A stretch of DNA of 64,000 bases from Bradyrhizobium sp. CER78 (GTDB taxonomy: Bacteria > Pseudomonadota > Alphaproteobacteria > Rhizobiales > Xanthobacteraceae): contig NZ_JARVWP010000009.1 of assembly GCF_029846235.1 (NCBI RefSeq), positions 1 to 64,000 of the forward strand. Direction: 5' to 3'. The notes beneath the pieces were generated by a model. The model did not search any database and was not told where the DNA came from. It saw only the letters and a program-made list of their open reading frames with translations. This document shows, in pieces, positions 53,020-60,332 of this stretch (position 1 is its first letter; each line of letters begins with the position of its first letter). The position numbers were made by a program, and so were the translations under genes.

Positions 53020-54443
53020 TGATGTTGAAGTGGCAAACGCTCAAGCGCAGCCATCGCTCGATTGCGGTGCTCTCCGCGACGCTGATCGGCGCGGTGACGA
53101 CGATCATGCTGCTGTGCGCGGCCGCCTTGCTGATCCGATTTGGCGGTGACGACGATGGCACCTGGGCGGCCGCAGACGTGGCTGACGCATTGAAGGAGGC
53201 CGTCACGCGCAACGAAGCCGGGCAACTCGCGCTCAAGCCGACGTCGAGGCTGAACGAGATCACCCGCAATTTCCCGACGTTCTGGTACGTCGTCTCCGAC
53301 AAGAGCGGCGAGGTCAGCTACGGCCCGATACCGAAGTGGCGTCCCCCGAAGACTCAGACGTCGCGTGACGGGACGAGTTTCCTCGCCTACGCGTTCGACG
53401 GCGAAACCACGAAGCTGAAGAAGATGACCGCGGTCAGGAATACGCCGGTGGGCGAGGTGTGGATTGAGACCGGTGGCGTGGTTTATACGGCAAGCCAACT
53501 GACGACCGGAATGCTCACCGATGCGACGATCGTTGCGCTCCCCATCATCCTCGTCCTGGCAGCGACGGCAATTACCGCGATGGTTTTCGTGCCGACGCTC
53601 ATCGCGCGTCCGGTTCGGGCCGTTGCCGCGGCCGCCGAGATGATCGATGGGGTTTCGGATGGCCGCCGACTGCCGGAAGACGATGCGCCATCCGAGCTCT
53701 TACCCCTCGTCATGGCGTTCAATCGCGCGCTCTCGCGGATAGACACCGCGTCGAAAGCGCAGCGAAATTTCCTGTCGAACGCAGCACATGAACTTCGGAC
53801 GCCCTTGACCAATGCGCGCACCATACTCGAGCAGGTCGAGGACGCTCCGTTGCGTACCAGGTTGATAGCCGAGAACCAGAAGCTGTCGTCGATTGTCACC
53901 ATGCTGCTGCAGTTGGCGCGGATCTCGGCCGAACCTGCCGAACTGATCGACATGGATCTTGCAGCGCTCGCGCGCAGGGTGGCGGCCGAACACGTGCCGA
54001 TGGCGTTGAAGAACGGAAGCGATGTCGAGTTCACCGAGCCGCGTCACCCGGTCCGGGTGCGTGGCTCGGAAGCCGCGATCGCTGTTGCACTCTCGAATCT
54101 GATCCGAAACGCCGTGACGCATGGAAGCGCGGGCGGCTCCGTCCTCATCAAGGTCGAAGCGCCGGCGCGGCTGAGCGTTATTGATTTCGGATCAGGTCTC
54201 CAGCTCCGCCAACCCGAGCTTCTACTCGAACCCTTCAGGCGCGGAAACACCGGCACGGAAGGGACTGGGCTCGGGCTTTCGATCGTGTCCCAGGTGATGA
54301 CCACACACAACGGCAGCGTTTCCCTCCGCGAGACGCCGGGAGGCGGCACCACGGTCGAACTGAACTTTCCGGCCCTTCCCTGTCAGCCGTCCGAGCTGCC
54401 GCTGGGGAGAAAGGCCGCCCACACCATGACCGACGCTGCCTGA
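53016..54443 (+). CDS. Sensor histidine kinase partner of the adjacent response regulator
   Basis: A 475-residue membrane kinase. Two transmembrane helices (about 17-41 and 170-194) flank a ~130-residue periplasmic sensor, and a HAMP linker follows. The phosphorylated His258 is in AAHELRTPLTNA. The ATPase boxes are N (NLIRNAVTHG), G1 (DFGSGL) and G2 (GTGLGLSIVSQV). The signal is unknown. It is co-translated with the response regulator and followed by a strong hairpin terminator. Confidence 0.9.
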   Translation: MMMLKWQTLKRSHRSIAVLSATLIGAVTTIMLLCAAALLIRFGGDDDGTWAAADVADALKEAVTRNEAGQLALKPTSRLNEITRNFPTFWYVVSDKSGEVSYGPIPKWRPPKTQTSRDGTSFLAYAFDGETTKLKKMTAVRNTPVGEVWIETGGVVYTASQLTTGMLTDATIVALPIILVLAATAITAMVFVPTLIARPVRAVAAAAEMIDGVSDGRRLPEDDAPSELLPLVMAFNRALSRIDTASKAQRNFLSNAAHELRTPLTNARTILEQVEDAPLRTRLIAENQKLSSIVTMLLQLARISAEPAELIDMDLAALARRVAAEHVPMALKNGSDVEFTEPRHPVRVRGSEAAIAVALSNLIRNAVTHGSAGGSVLIKVEAPARLSVIDFGSGLQLRQPELLLEPFRRGNTGTEGTGLGLSIVSQVMTTHNGSVSLRETPGGGTTVELNFPALPCQPSELPLGRKAAHTMTDAA

Positions 54444-54452
54444 AGCAACTTC

Positions 54453-54480
54453 CCCCGCCTCGCACAAGCGAGGTGGGGGA
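54453..54480. terminator. Terminator hairpin after the two-component system
   Basis: CCCCCGCCTCGC and GCGAGGTGGGGG form a 12-bp stem with one mismatch and an ACAA loop, 10 bases after the kinase stop. It lies between convergent genes, so it may terminate both the kinase and the VOC gene. Confidence 0.65.
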
Positions 54481-54514
54481 GCGAGGGAGAACGGCTCACG
54501 CCGCCTTGCTGCGA

Positions 54515-54949
54515 TCAGGCGGTGGCCGCGGCGGACTGCTTCGTCGCAGCCTCGACGTCCATCCACATCACTTCCCAGATGTGACCATCGGGATCCTCGA
54601 AGCTGCGGCCGTACATGAAGCCGTAGTCCTGCTTCGGCGACGGATCGGCGGTGCCGCCCGCGCCGGTGGCCTTGGTCACGTAGCCGTCGACGGCGTCGCG
54701 GTTATCGGCGGAGAGGCAGACCAGCACTTCGCTGGTGGTCCTGGCGTCGGCGATCTCTTTCGGCGTGAATTGCCGGAATTTGTCGTGGGTCAGCAGCATG
54801 ACGAAAATGGTCTCCGAGATCACCATGCAGGACGCCGTCTCGTCGGAGAATTGCGGGTTCCTGGTCGCGCCGATCGCCTCATAGAACGCGGTGGCATGGG
54901 CGAGATTGCTGACCGGCAGGTTGACGAAGATCATTTTGGGATTGGCCAT
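54515..54949 (-). CDS. VOC family (glyoxalase-like) protein
   Basis: A 144-residue protein beginning MANPKMIFVNLPVSNLAHAT, with an in-frame ATG three codons upstream. It carries the paired beta-alpha-beta-beta-beta repeats of the vicinal oxygen chelate superfamily (AFYEAIGATRNPQFSD; FMYGRSFEDPDGHIWEVMWM). The metal ligands of lactoylglutathione lyase are only partly conserved (Glu in WEVMW). It belongs to the subgroup seen as PhnB/bleomycin-resistance-like proteins; the reaction is unknown. It is convergent with the sensor kinase. Confidence 0.85.
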   Translation of the reverse strand: MANPKMIFVNLPVSNLAHATAFYEAIGATRNPQFSDETASCMVISETIFVMLLTHDKFRQFTPKEIADARTTSEVLVCLSADNRDAVDGYVTKATGAGGTADPSPKQDYGFMYGRSFEDPDGHIWEVMWMDVEAATKQSAAATA

Positions 54950-55054
54950 GAGAAGCACTCCAATTGGCGGGGTTGTGACCCGAGGACGAACCGCATAGCC
55001 GCTTCCCGACGTCGCCGCGCAAATTTTTCTTGCGGCGTCGTACCGCAGGCGGCC

Positions 55055-55195
55055 TCAGGGCACGATCGGCGTCGGCATGGTCAGGAATGCCCGTGTCACA
55101 TGCCAGAACAGCTCACGATTGATGGCGAGCGCCACCGAATGGGCGGTGCCGGGCAGGATGATGAACTGCGGTGCGCCGGAGCATAACAGCGCGCA
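55055..55195 (-). pseudogene. C-terminal remnant of an alpha/beta hydrolase
   Basis: On the minus strand the frame ends APQFIILPGTAHSVALAINR, then LFWHVTRAFLTMPTPIVP and a stop. This is the usual C-terminal part of alpha/beta hydrolases, with the catalytic His in GTAHSVAL. Upstream of about 55195 the same frame turns into unrelated Arg-rich sequence that overlaps the promoter and start of the amidohydrolase. No N-terminal hydrolase segment is visible, so this is a truncated gene, probably removed by a deletion. Confidence 0.5.
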
Positions 55196-55348
55196 CGGTT
55201 GCGCGACGCGGGCGTCTCGCGTCCATCGATCCGCTGCACGATTTTGTGAACGCCGTTTGCGGCATTCTGCGCGGACGACGGACGGACTTGGTCCTAGTCT
55301 CCGCCGCGGTCCGACCGGAAAAAATCCGGCGAGAAGCGGGAGCGAAGA

Positions 55349-56875
55349 ATGAGCAGCAACCTCACCGACGAAGAACTTGCCGCCTTGATGCCCTCGGAAC
55401 TGTGCCAGTACCAGACGCCGATCCCGACCCAGATCGTCTCCAGCGACGAGTTCTATCCCGACCCGCAAAACGAACGGCAACGCGAGGTCGAGGCACGGCT
55501 GCTGGCGATGGCCGACGATCTCGGCGGTAAGCAAGGCCTCGATCGCCGCAGATTCTTCCAGACCGCGGCCGGCATGGCCGCCTCGTTCGTCGCGATGAAC
55601 CAGGTTTATGGGCAGCTGTTCGACGTGACGCCGGCGGAGGCCGCAACGCCTGCGATGGCGCAGGAGCGCGCCAACGGATTGAAGGACCAGTTAATCATGG
55701 ACATGCACACGCATTTCCTGCGCGACGACACCCGCATCATGGGCTTTGTGGAAATGCGCAAGGCGGTCGGCAAGGCCGGCTGGAACAAGGAGCTCAACGA
55801 TCACGAGCAGACCATCGAGGATCTGAAGTTCAACAACTACAAGAAGGAGATGTTTCTCGATTCCGACACCAAGATCGCGCTGATCTCCTCGGCGCCGTCG
55901 GACATCGAGCAGGACTGGTTCCTGACCAACGAGCAGATGGCCGATGCCCGCAAGACGATCAACGACGAAGCCGGCTCGCGCCGCGTGTTCTGCCACGCGA
56001 TCTTCACGCCCGGGCAGCCCGGCTGGCTCGACAAGCTGGATGCTGCGCTGGCGCTAAAGCCGGAATCCTGCAAGGGCTACACGATCGGCGACAATACCCA
56101 CAAGGAGATCAGCCGCTATCCCTGGCGGCTGGACGACGAGAAGGTCGCCTACAAGGGCTACGAGAAGATGGTGAAGGCGGGCATCAAGAATGTCTGCGTC
56201 CACAAGGGACTGTTTCCGCCCGGGATCGAGAAGCAATATCCGAACCTGCGCGGCTTCGCCGACGTCGCCGATGTCGGCCAGGCCGCCAAGGACTGGCCGC
56301 AGCTCAACTTCATCATCTACCACTCGGCCTATCGCCATGTCGGTGGCGATCCGAGGGTCGCGCTCGCCGAATTCGAGCGCACCGGCCGCATCGCCTGGAC
56401 CTCCGACCTCGCCGACATCCCGGCGCAGTATGGCGTCAACAATGTCTACGGCGATGTCGGCCAGCTGTTCGCGACCACGCTGGTCGCCGAGCCCAACGTC
56501 TGCGCCGCGCTGATGGGCACCCTGATCAAGGGGCTCGGCGTCGACCACGTCTGCTGGGGCACCGATGCGCTGTGGACCGGCGCGCCGCAATGGCAGATCG
56601 AGGGCCTGCGGCGGCTCGAGATCCCCGAAATGATGCAGAAGAAGTTCGGCTACGCGCCGCTTGGGCCCGCCGACGGAGCGGTGAAGACCGCGATCTTCGG
56701 CGACAACAATGCGCGGCTCTACAACATCCAGCCGAAGCGCGCGATGCTCGACATCAAGGGCGATCGCTTCGCGATGATGAAGGCGCAGTACGAGAAGGCG
56801 GGCCCCGAGCCGTCGCACACGCGCTACGGCTATGTGGTGCCGAACGGGCCGATCGATCACCGGGTGTTTGTGTGA
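55349..56875 (+). CDS. Amidohydrolase family protein with twin-arginine-like segment
   Basis: A 508-residue TIM-barrel amidohydrolase. The metal-binding His pair is in IMDMHTHFLRDD (120-122), later ligands fit VCVHKGLFPP and FIIYHSAYRHVGGD, and the catalytic Asp is in VCWGTDALWTG. An N-terminal ~65-residue stretch precedes GLDRRRFFQTAAGMAASFVA, which resembles a Tat signal but lies unusually far in. This could mean an internal anchor or a mispredicted start. It probably hydrolyses or decarboxylates an organic acid; the substrate is not evident. Confidence 0.83.
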   Translation: MSSNLTDEELAALMPSELCQYQTPIPTQIVSSDEFYPDPQNERQREVEARLLAMADDLGGKQGLDRRRFFQTAAGMAASFVAMNQVYGQLFDVTPAEAATPAMAQERANGLKDQLIMDMHTHFLRDDTRIMGFVEMRKAVGKAGWNKELNDHEQTIEDLKFNNYKKEMFLDSDTKIALISSAPSDIEQDWFLTNEQMADARKTINDEAGSRRVFCHAIFTPGQPGWLDKLDAALALKPESCKGYTIGDNTHKEISRYPWRLDDEKVAYKGYEKMVKAGIKNVCVHKGLFPPGIEKQYPNLRGFADVADVGQAAKDWPQLNFIIYHSAYRHVGGDPRVALAEFERTGRIAWTSDLADIPAQYGVNNVYGDVGQLFATTLVAEPNVCAALMGTLIKGLGVDHVCWGTDALWTGAPQWQIEGLRRLEIPEMMQKKFGYAPLGPADGAVKTAIFGDNNARLYNIQPKRAMLDIKGDRFAMMKAQYEKAGPEPSHTRYGYVVPNGPIDHRVFV

Positions 56876-56885
56876 CTCTAGCCCC

Positions 56886-56970
56886 GTCATTGCGAGGAGC
56901 GACAGCGACGAAGCAATCCATTCATCCGCATGCGCGGAAAGATGGATTGCTTCGCTTCGCTCGCAATGAC
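56886..56970. repeat. Intergenic palindromic repeat, family A
   Basis: GTCATTGCGAGGAGCGACAG and CTTCGCTCGCAATGAC close the hairpin, with inner GCAATCCATTC/GATGGATTGC arms. It lies between the convergent amidohydrolase and enoyl-CoA hydratase genes. Confidence 0.8.
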
Positions 56971-56984
56971 GAGCAGCCGGAGTT

Positions 56985-57722
56985 TCATCTCCCCGTAAAT
57001 CTCGGCTTCCGCTTCTCGCTGAAGGCCTTGACGCCCTCCTTGAGATCGTCGCTGTCCCTGACTTCGTCGAGCAGCCGCCGCACGTCGGCGACCGTCTCCA
57101 GCGGCCCCTTCGGCATGGCTTCACGGGCGAGCTTCTTCAGCGCGCGGACCACCAACGGCGCGTTGCCGGCGATCTTCGCGGCCATCTCCTGTGCCATCGC
57201 GATATGCTGTCCCTTTGGCACGACCTTGTTGACGAAACCGATCTGGAAGGCGCGCTCCGCCGACATCTCCTCGCCGACCAGCAGAAACTCCATCGCGACC
57301 TTGTGCGGCATGCGCGCCATCACCGACGAGACGCCGCCCGCGGTGGTTCCGATCTTGCCCTCGGGATAAATGAAACGCGTCGTCTCCGACGCCACGCACA
57401 AATCGGCCATCTGGACCAGCACGAAGGCACCGCCGACGACCCAGCCAGACGTCGCCGCAATGACCGGCTTGTCCAGTTCGACGCCCAGACCGGGCACCGC
57501 GTGCCACATATTGACTGGAAGGTCGGCCACATCGGCGCCGACCGAGAAATACTTCTCCTCCGCGGAAGCCAGCACCGCGACGCGATCGTCGCTATCGCGG
57601 AAGCGCAGCCAGGCATCACGCAACTCGCTGCACAGCGCATTGTTCAGCGCATTGTGCTTTTCGCTGCGAGCCATCGTGATGGTGGCGACGTGATCCGCAC
57701 TCTCGTAACGAACGAGCGTCAT
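56985..57722 (-). CDS. Enoyl-CoA hydratase/isomerase family protein
   Basis: A 245-residue crotonase-fold protein. The oxyanion-hole elements are visible as NALNNALC and then KPVIAATSGWVVGGAFVLVQ, and SERAFQIGFVNKVVPKGQHI is the usual downstream block. The catalytic Glu positions of hydratases are not obvious: TTRFIYPEGKIGTTAGGVSS replaces the typical region, so it may be a decarboxylase or isomerase variant. It stands alone between repeat elements and is not joined to the fad operon. Confidence 0.82.
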   Translation of the reverse strand: MTLVRYESADHVATITMARSEKHNALNNALCSELRDAWLRFRDSDDRVAVLASAEEKYFSVGADVADLPVNMWHAVPGLGVELDKPVIAATSGWVVGGAFVLVQMADLCVASETTRFIYPEGKIGTTAGGVSSVMARMPHKVAMEFLLVGEEMSAERAFQIGFVNKVVPKGQHIAMAQEMAAKIAGNAPLVVRALKKLAREAMPKGPLETVADVRRLLDEVRDSDDLKEGVKAFSEKRKPRFTGR

Positions 57723-57743
57723 GCTGGCCTCCTACCCTAGACT

Positions 57744-57843
57744 GTCATTCGGGGGCACGCGAAGCGTGAACCTCGGGTGCGCAATTGCGCACCGGTGAAT
57801 CTCGAGATTCCGGGTTCGATGCTCTGCATCGCCCCGGAATGAC
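57744..57843. repeat. Intergenic palindromic repeat, family B
   Basis: GTCATTCGGGG and GCCCCGGAATGAC outer arms surround TGAATCTCGAGATTCCGGG and a TGCGCAATTGCGCA palindrome. The inserted part with TGCGCAATTGCGCA is shared with the element at 13366, so this is a composite of two units. Confidence 0.7.
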
Positions 57844-57863
57844 GTTGCAGCCAAGCCGCGTCG

Positions 57864-58385
57864 TCACTTCTTCTCGTCGGGATGCCGGTGCACCGGATCG
57901 ACCCACAGCACGTTCTCGGGCTTCTCGACCGGCTCGATGTCGAGATTGATCGCGACCGCCTCGCCGTCGGAGCGCACCAGCACGCATTCCAGCACCTCGT
58001 CGGGACTGGCATTGATCTCCTGATGCGGCACGTAGGGCGGCACGAAGATGAAGTCGCCGGGACCGGCTTCGGCGGTGAACTGCAGCTTCTCGCCCCAGCG
58101 CATCCGCGCCTTGCCCTTCACGACATAGATGATGCTCTCGAGGTGACCGTGATGATGCGCGCCGGTCTTGGCGTCCGGCTTGATGCTGACAGTGCCCGCC
58201 CACAATTTCTGCGCGCCGACGCGGGCGAAATTGATCGCCGCCTTGCGGTCCATGCCGGCGGTCGACGGGACATTCGGATCGAGCTGGTTGCCGGGAATCA
58301 CGCGGACGCCGTCGTGCTTCCAGCGCTCGTCGTCGTGATGATGACCGTGGTCATGAGAATGGGTGTGATCGTGGGAACCGCTCAT
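57864..58385 (-). CDS. Cupin protein with His/Asp-rich N-terminus
   Basis: A 173-residue single-domain cupin. The first 20 residues are MSGSHDHTHSHDHGHHHDDE, a metal-binding-like tail. The cupin motifs are GAHHHGHLESIIYVVKGKAR (two His plus Glu as metal ligands) and PGDFIFVPPYVPHQE (last His), in the right order and spacing. Many such proteins are dioxygenases or sugar isomerases; substrate and metal are unknown. The His tail may load Ni or Zn. It is divergent from the CsbD gene, and the EcfG promoter for CsbD lies in the gap. Confidence 0.85.
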   Translation of the reverse strand: MSGSHDHTHSHDHGHHHDDERWKHDGVRVIPGNQLDPNVPSTAGMDRKAAINFARVGAQKLWAGTVSIKPDAKTGAHHHGHLESIIYVVKGKARMRWGEKLQFTAEAGPGDFIFVPPYVPHQEINASPDEVLECVLVRSDGEAVAINLDIEPVEKPENVLWVDPVHRHPDEKK

Positions 58386-58475
58386 CGCTCTTGCTTTCGT
58401 TGGTCGAGTTTCGTGCCTGGAACGCTATCGAAAAGCGCGCGCGCAGGCGAGCGCAAAATCGGAACATTGCCAATC

Positions 58476-58501
58476 GGAACATCGCGGTGTCCGAGCGCGT
58501 T
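58476..58501 (+). promoter_or_regulatory. EcfG (general stress) promoter of the CsbD gene
   Basis: GGAAC at 58476-58480 and CGTT at 58498-58501, separated by 17 bases, match the alphaproteobacterial EcfG consensus. It ends 28 bases before the CsbD start codon. A second GGAAC at 58461 has no correctly spaced CGTT. Confidence 0.75.
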
Positions 58502-58529
58502 GCGTCAGCGTATTTCGAAGGAGTATTTC

Positions 58530-58745
58530 ATGACCAGCACGACCGACAAGATCAGGGGCAGGGCTAACGAGGCGATCGGCAGGCTCAGGCGGCGCATTGG
58601 CAAGGCTACCGGTTCTCCGGCGATGCAGGGCCGAGGCGTGATCCAGGAAGCCAAGGGCAAGGGACAGAAGGCACTCGGCGGCGCCAAGCGGATCGTCAGA
58701 AATGCGCTCAAGCGAGCGACCTCAGCGGCCCATTGGCCTCGCTGA
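58530..58745 (+). CDS. CsbD family stress-response protein
   Basis: A 71-residue basic protein starting MTSTTDKIRGRANEAIGRLR after GAAGGAG. The CsbD pattern of Lys/Gly/Ala repeats is visible as IGKATGSPAMQGRGVIQEAK and GKGQKALGGAKRIVR. CsbD proteins are small, unstructured general-stress proteins, induced by osmotic and desiccation stress. Control by EcfG is supported by the consensus promoter. Relatives are often encoded in several copies per genome. Confidence 0.85.
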   Translation: MTSTTDKIRGRANEAIGRLRRRIGKATGSPAMQGRGVIQEAKGKGQKALGGAKRIVRNALKRATSAAHWPR

Positions 58746-58801
58746 ACGACAACGAGACGGCCGGCCGATCGGGCCCGCTGTTCGAGCATGTGCGACGCTC
58801 G

Positions 58802-59809
58802 TCAGCCGCGCGGGCGCGGATGTGCCAGCACATCCGGATGTGCCAGCACATCCGGATTGACCACATTGGTCGGCGTACCGGCAACGTAGGCCACGATCTG
58901 ATCGAAGATATCGGTGAACTGGATCTCGTATTCGTCGCGCGAGACGTAACCGAGATGCGGCGTGCAGACCACATTGTCCATGTTGAGCAGCGGGTCCGTC
59001 GTGTCGCGCAGCGGCTCCTTCTCGTAGACATCGACCGCGGCCATACCGGGCCGGCCGGCCCGCAGCGCCTCGACGAGCGCGCCCGGCTCGATCAGCGGCG
59101 CGCGGCTGGTGTTGACGATCAGCGCGGTCTGCTTCATGCGCGCGAGGTCTTCCGCCTTGACGATGCCGCGCGTGGCGTCGACCAGCCGCATATGCAGCGA
59201 CAGCACGTCGCAGCGGGCGAAGAAATCCGCCTTGCTGGCCGCGGTCTCGTAACCGTCGGCGCGCGCCTTCGCCAGCGCAGCCTCGCGCGCCCAGACCAGC
59301 ACGTTCATGCCGAACGCCTTGCCATAGCCCGCGACCACGGCGCCGATGCGGCCGTAGCCGTAGATGCCGAGCGTCTTGCCGCGCAACGTATGGCCGACGC
59401 CGATCTGCCATTTGCCGGTTTTGAGCGCCGCCATCTGCTGCGGGACCGCGCGCATCGCCGCGAGGATCAGGCCCCAGGTGAATTCGGCGGTGGCGTAGGA
59501 CGGCGTATCGGCATGCTGGCTCGACGACACGATGATGCCGAGCCGCGTGCAGGCGTCGATGTCGATATGCGGATAGACGCTGCGCTGGCTGATCAGCTTC
59601 AGCTTGGGCAGCCGTTCGAGCAGCGGCGTGCGGATCTGGGTGCGTTCCCGGATCAGGACCAGCGCGTCGGTGTCGCGCAGCCGTTCCGCAAGCGCGTCGA
59701 CGTCCTGGACATGATCGTTCCAGATCGTGACGTCGTGGCCGTGGAGCTTGTGGAAGCAATCGAGGGTGCGCAGCGTGTCGAAATAATCGTCGAGGATCGA
59801 GATCTTCAT
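58802..59809 (-). CDS. D-2-hydroxyacid dehydrogenase
   Basis: A 335-residue NAD-dependent dehydrogenase. ATG 59809 gives MKISILDDYFDTLRTLDCFH. The NAD motif is LGIYGYGRIGAVVAGYG; the catalytic residues fit the family in NTSRAPLIEPGAL (Arg), DVYEKEP (Glu) and PHLGYVS (His). It resembles the D-2-hydroxyacid/phosphoglycerate dehydrogenase group, and the substrate is unknown. The last residues repeat PDVLAH twice because an 18-bp palindromic unit is duplicated in the DNA, so the true C-terminus has been extended. Confidence 0.88.
   Translation of the reverse strand: MKISILDDYFDTLRTLDCFHKLHGHDVTIWNDHVQDVDALAERLRDTDALVLIRERTQIRTPLLERLPKLKLISQRSVYPHIDIDACTRLGIIVSSSQHADTPSYATAEFTWGLILAAMRAVPQQMAALKTGKWQIGVGHTLRGKTLGIYGYGRIGAVVAGYGKAFGMNVLVWAREAALAKARADGYETAASKADFFARCDVLSLHMRLVDATRGIVKAEDLARMKQTALIVNTSRAPLIEPGALVEALRAGRPGMAAVDVYEKEPLRDTTDPLLNMDNVVCTPHLGYVSRDEYEIQFTDIFDQIVAYVAGTPTNVVNPDVLAHPDVLAHPRPRG
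58818..58853. repeat. Tandem duplication of an 18-bp palindrome in the dehydrogenase tail
   Basis: GGATGTGCCAGCACATCC occurs twice in a row (58818-58835 and 58836-58853), and each unit is itself an 8+8 dyad. It adds six in-frame residues to the end of the dehydrogenase. Confidence 0.85.
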
Positions 59810-59838
59810 CGCTGCGCCTCCCCTTTCTCGGGTGCCGC

Positions 59839-60297
59839 TTATTTCACGCCCAGCAATTCGACGTCGAACATCAGCGTGGCATTCGGCGGGATCACGCCGC
59901 CGGCGCCGCGCGCGCCGTAGCCGAGGTTCGGCGGAATGATCAGCGTGCGCTTGCCGCCGACCTTCATGGTGGCGACGCCCTCGTCCCACCCCTTGATCAC
60001 GTGACCCTGGCCGATCGGAAACTCGAACGGCTCGTTGCGATCGACCGAAGAGTCGAATTTCTTGCCCTTCTGGCCGTTCTCGTAGAGCCAGCCGGTGTAG
60101 TGCATGACGCAGGTCTGGCCGGGCTTCGGCGAGGCGCCGGTGCCGACCTTGCTGTCGATGATCTGGAGGCCTGAAGCTGTGGTCATGGGCTTTCCTGCGG
60201 TTTGGGCCATTGCCGGACCGCCGGCAACGGATGTGGAGACTGCCGCCGCAAGGCCGGCGAACGCAGTCCTGATGATCGTGCGTCGTGAAGATTGCAT
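59839..60297 (-). CDS. FKBP-type peptidyl-prolyl cis-trans isomerase
   Basis: A 152-residue exported prolyl isomerase. ATG 60297 gives a signal peptide (RRTIIRTAFAGLAAAV; the Arg-Arg resembles a Tat or Sec start), cleaved near AMAQ. The FKBP domain has the usual blocks: GLQIIDSKVGTGASPKPGQ, VMHYTGWLYENGQKGKKFDS, IGQGHVIKGWDEGVATMKVG and PPNLGYGARGAGGVIPPNAT. Its length is that of a single-domain periplasmic FKBP, without a chaperone extension. It helps fold secreted proteins. It starts 35 bases after the gamma-glutamyltransferase gene, and co-transcription is likely. Confidence 0.92.
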   Translation of the reverse strand: MQSSRRTIIRTAFAGLAAAVSTSVAGGPAMAQTAGKPMTTASGLQIIDSKVGTGASPKPGQTCVMHYTGWLYENGQKGKKFDSSVDRNEPFEFPIGQGHVIKGWDEGVATMKVGGKRTLIIPPNLGYGARGAGGVIPPNATLMFDVELLGVK

Positions 60298-60332
60298 CCG
60301 GGACGTCCTTCCTTGATTGATATTGATCGCGA

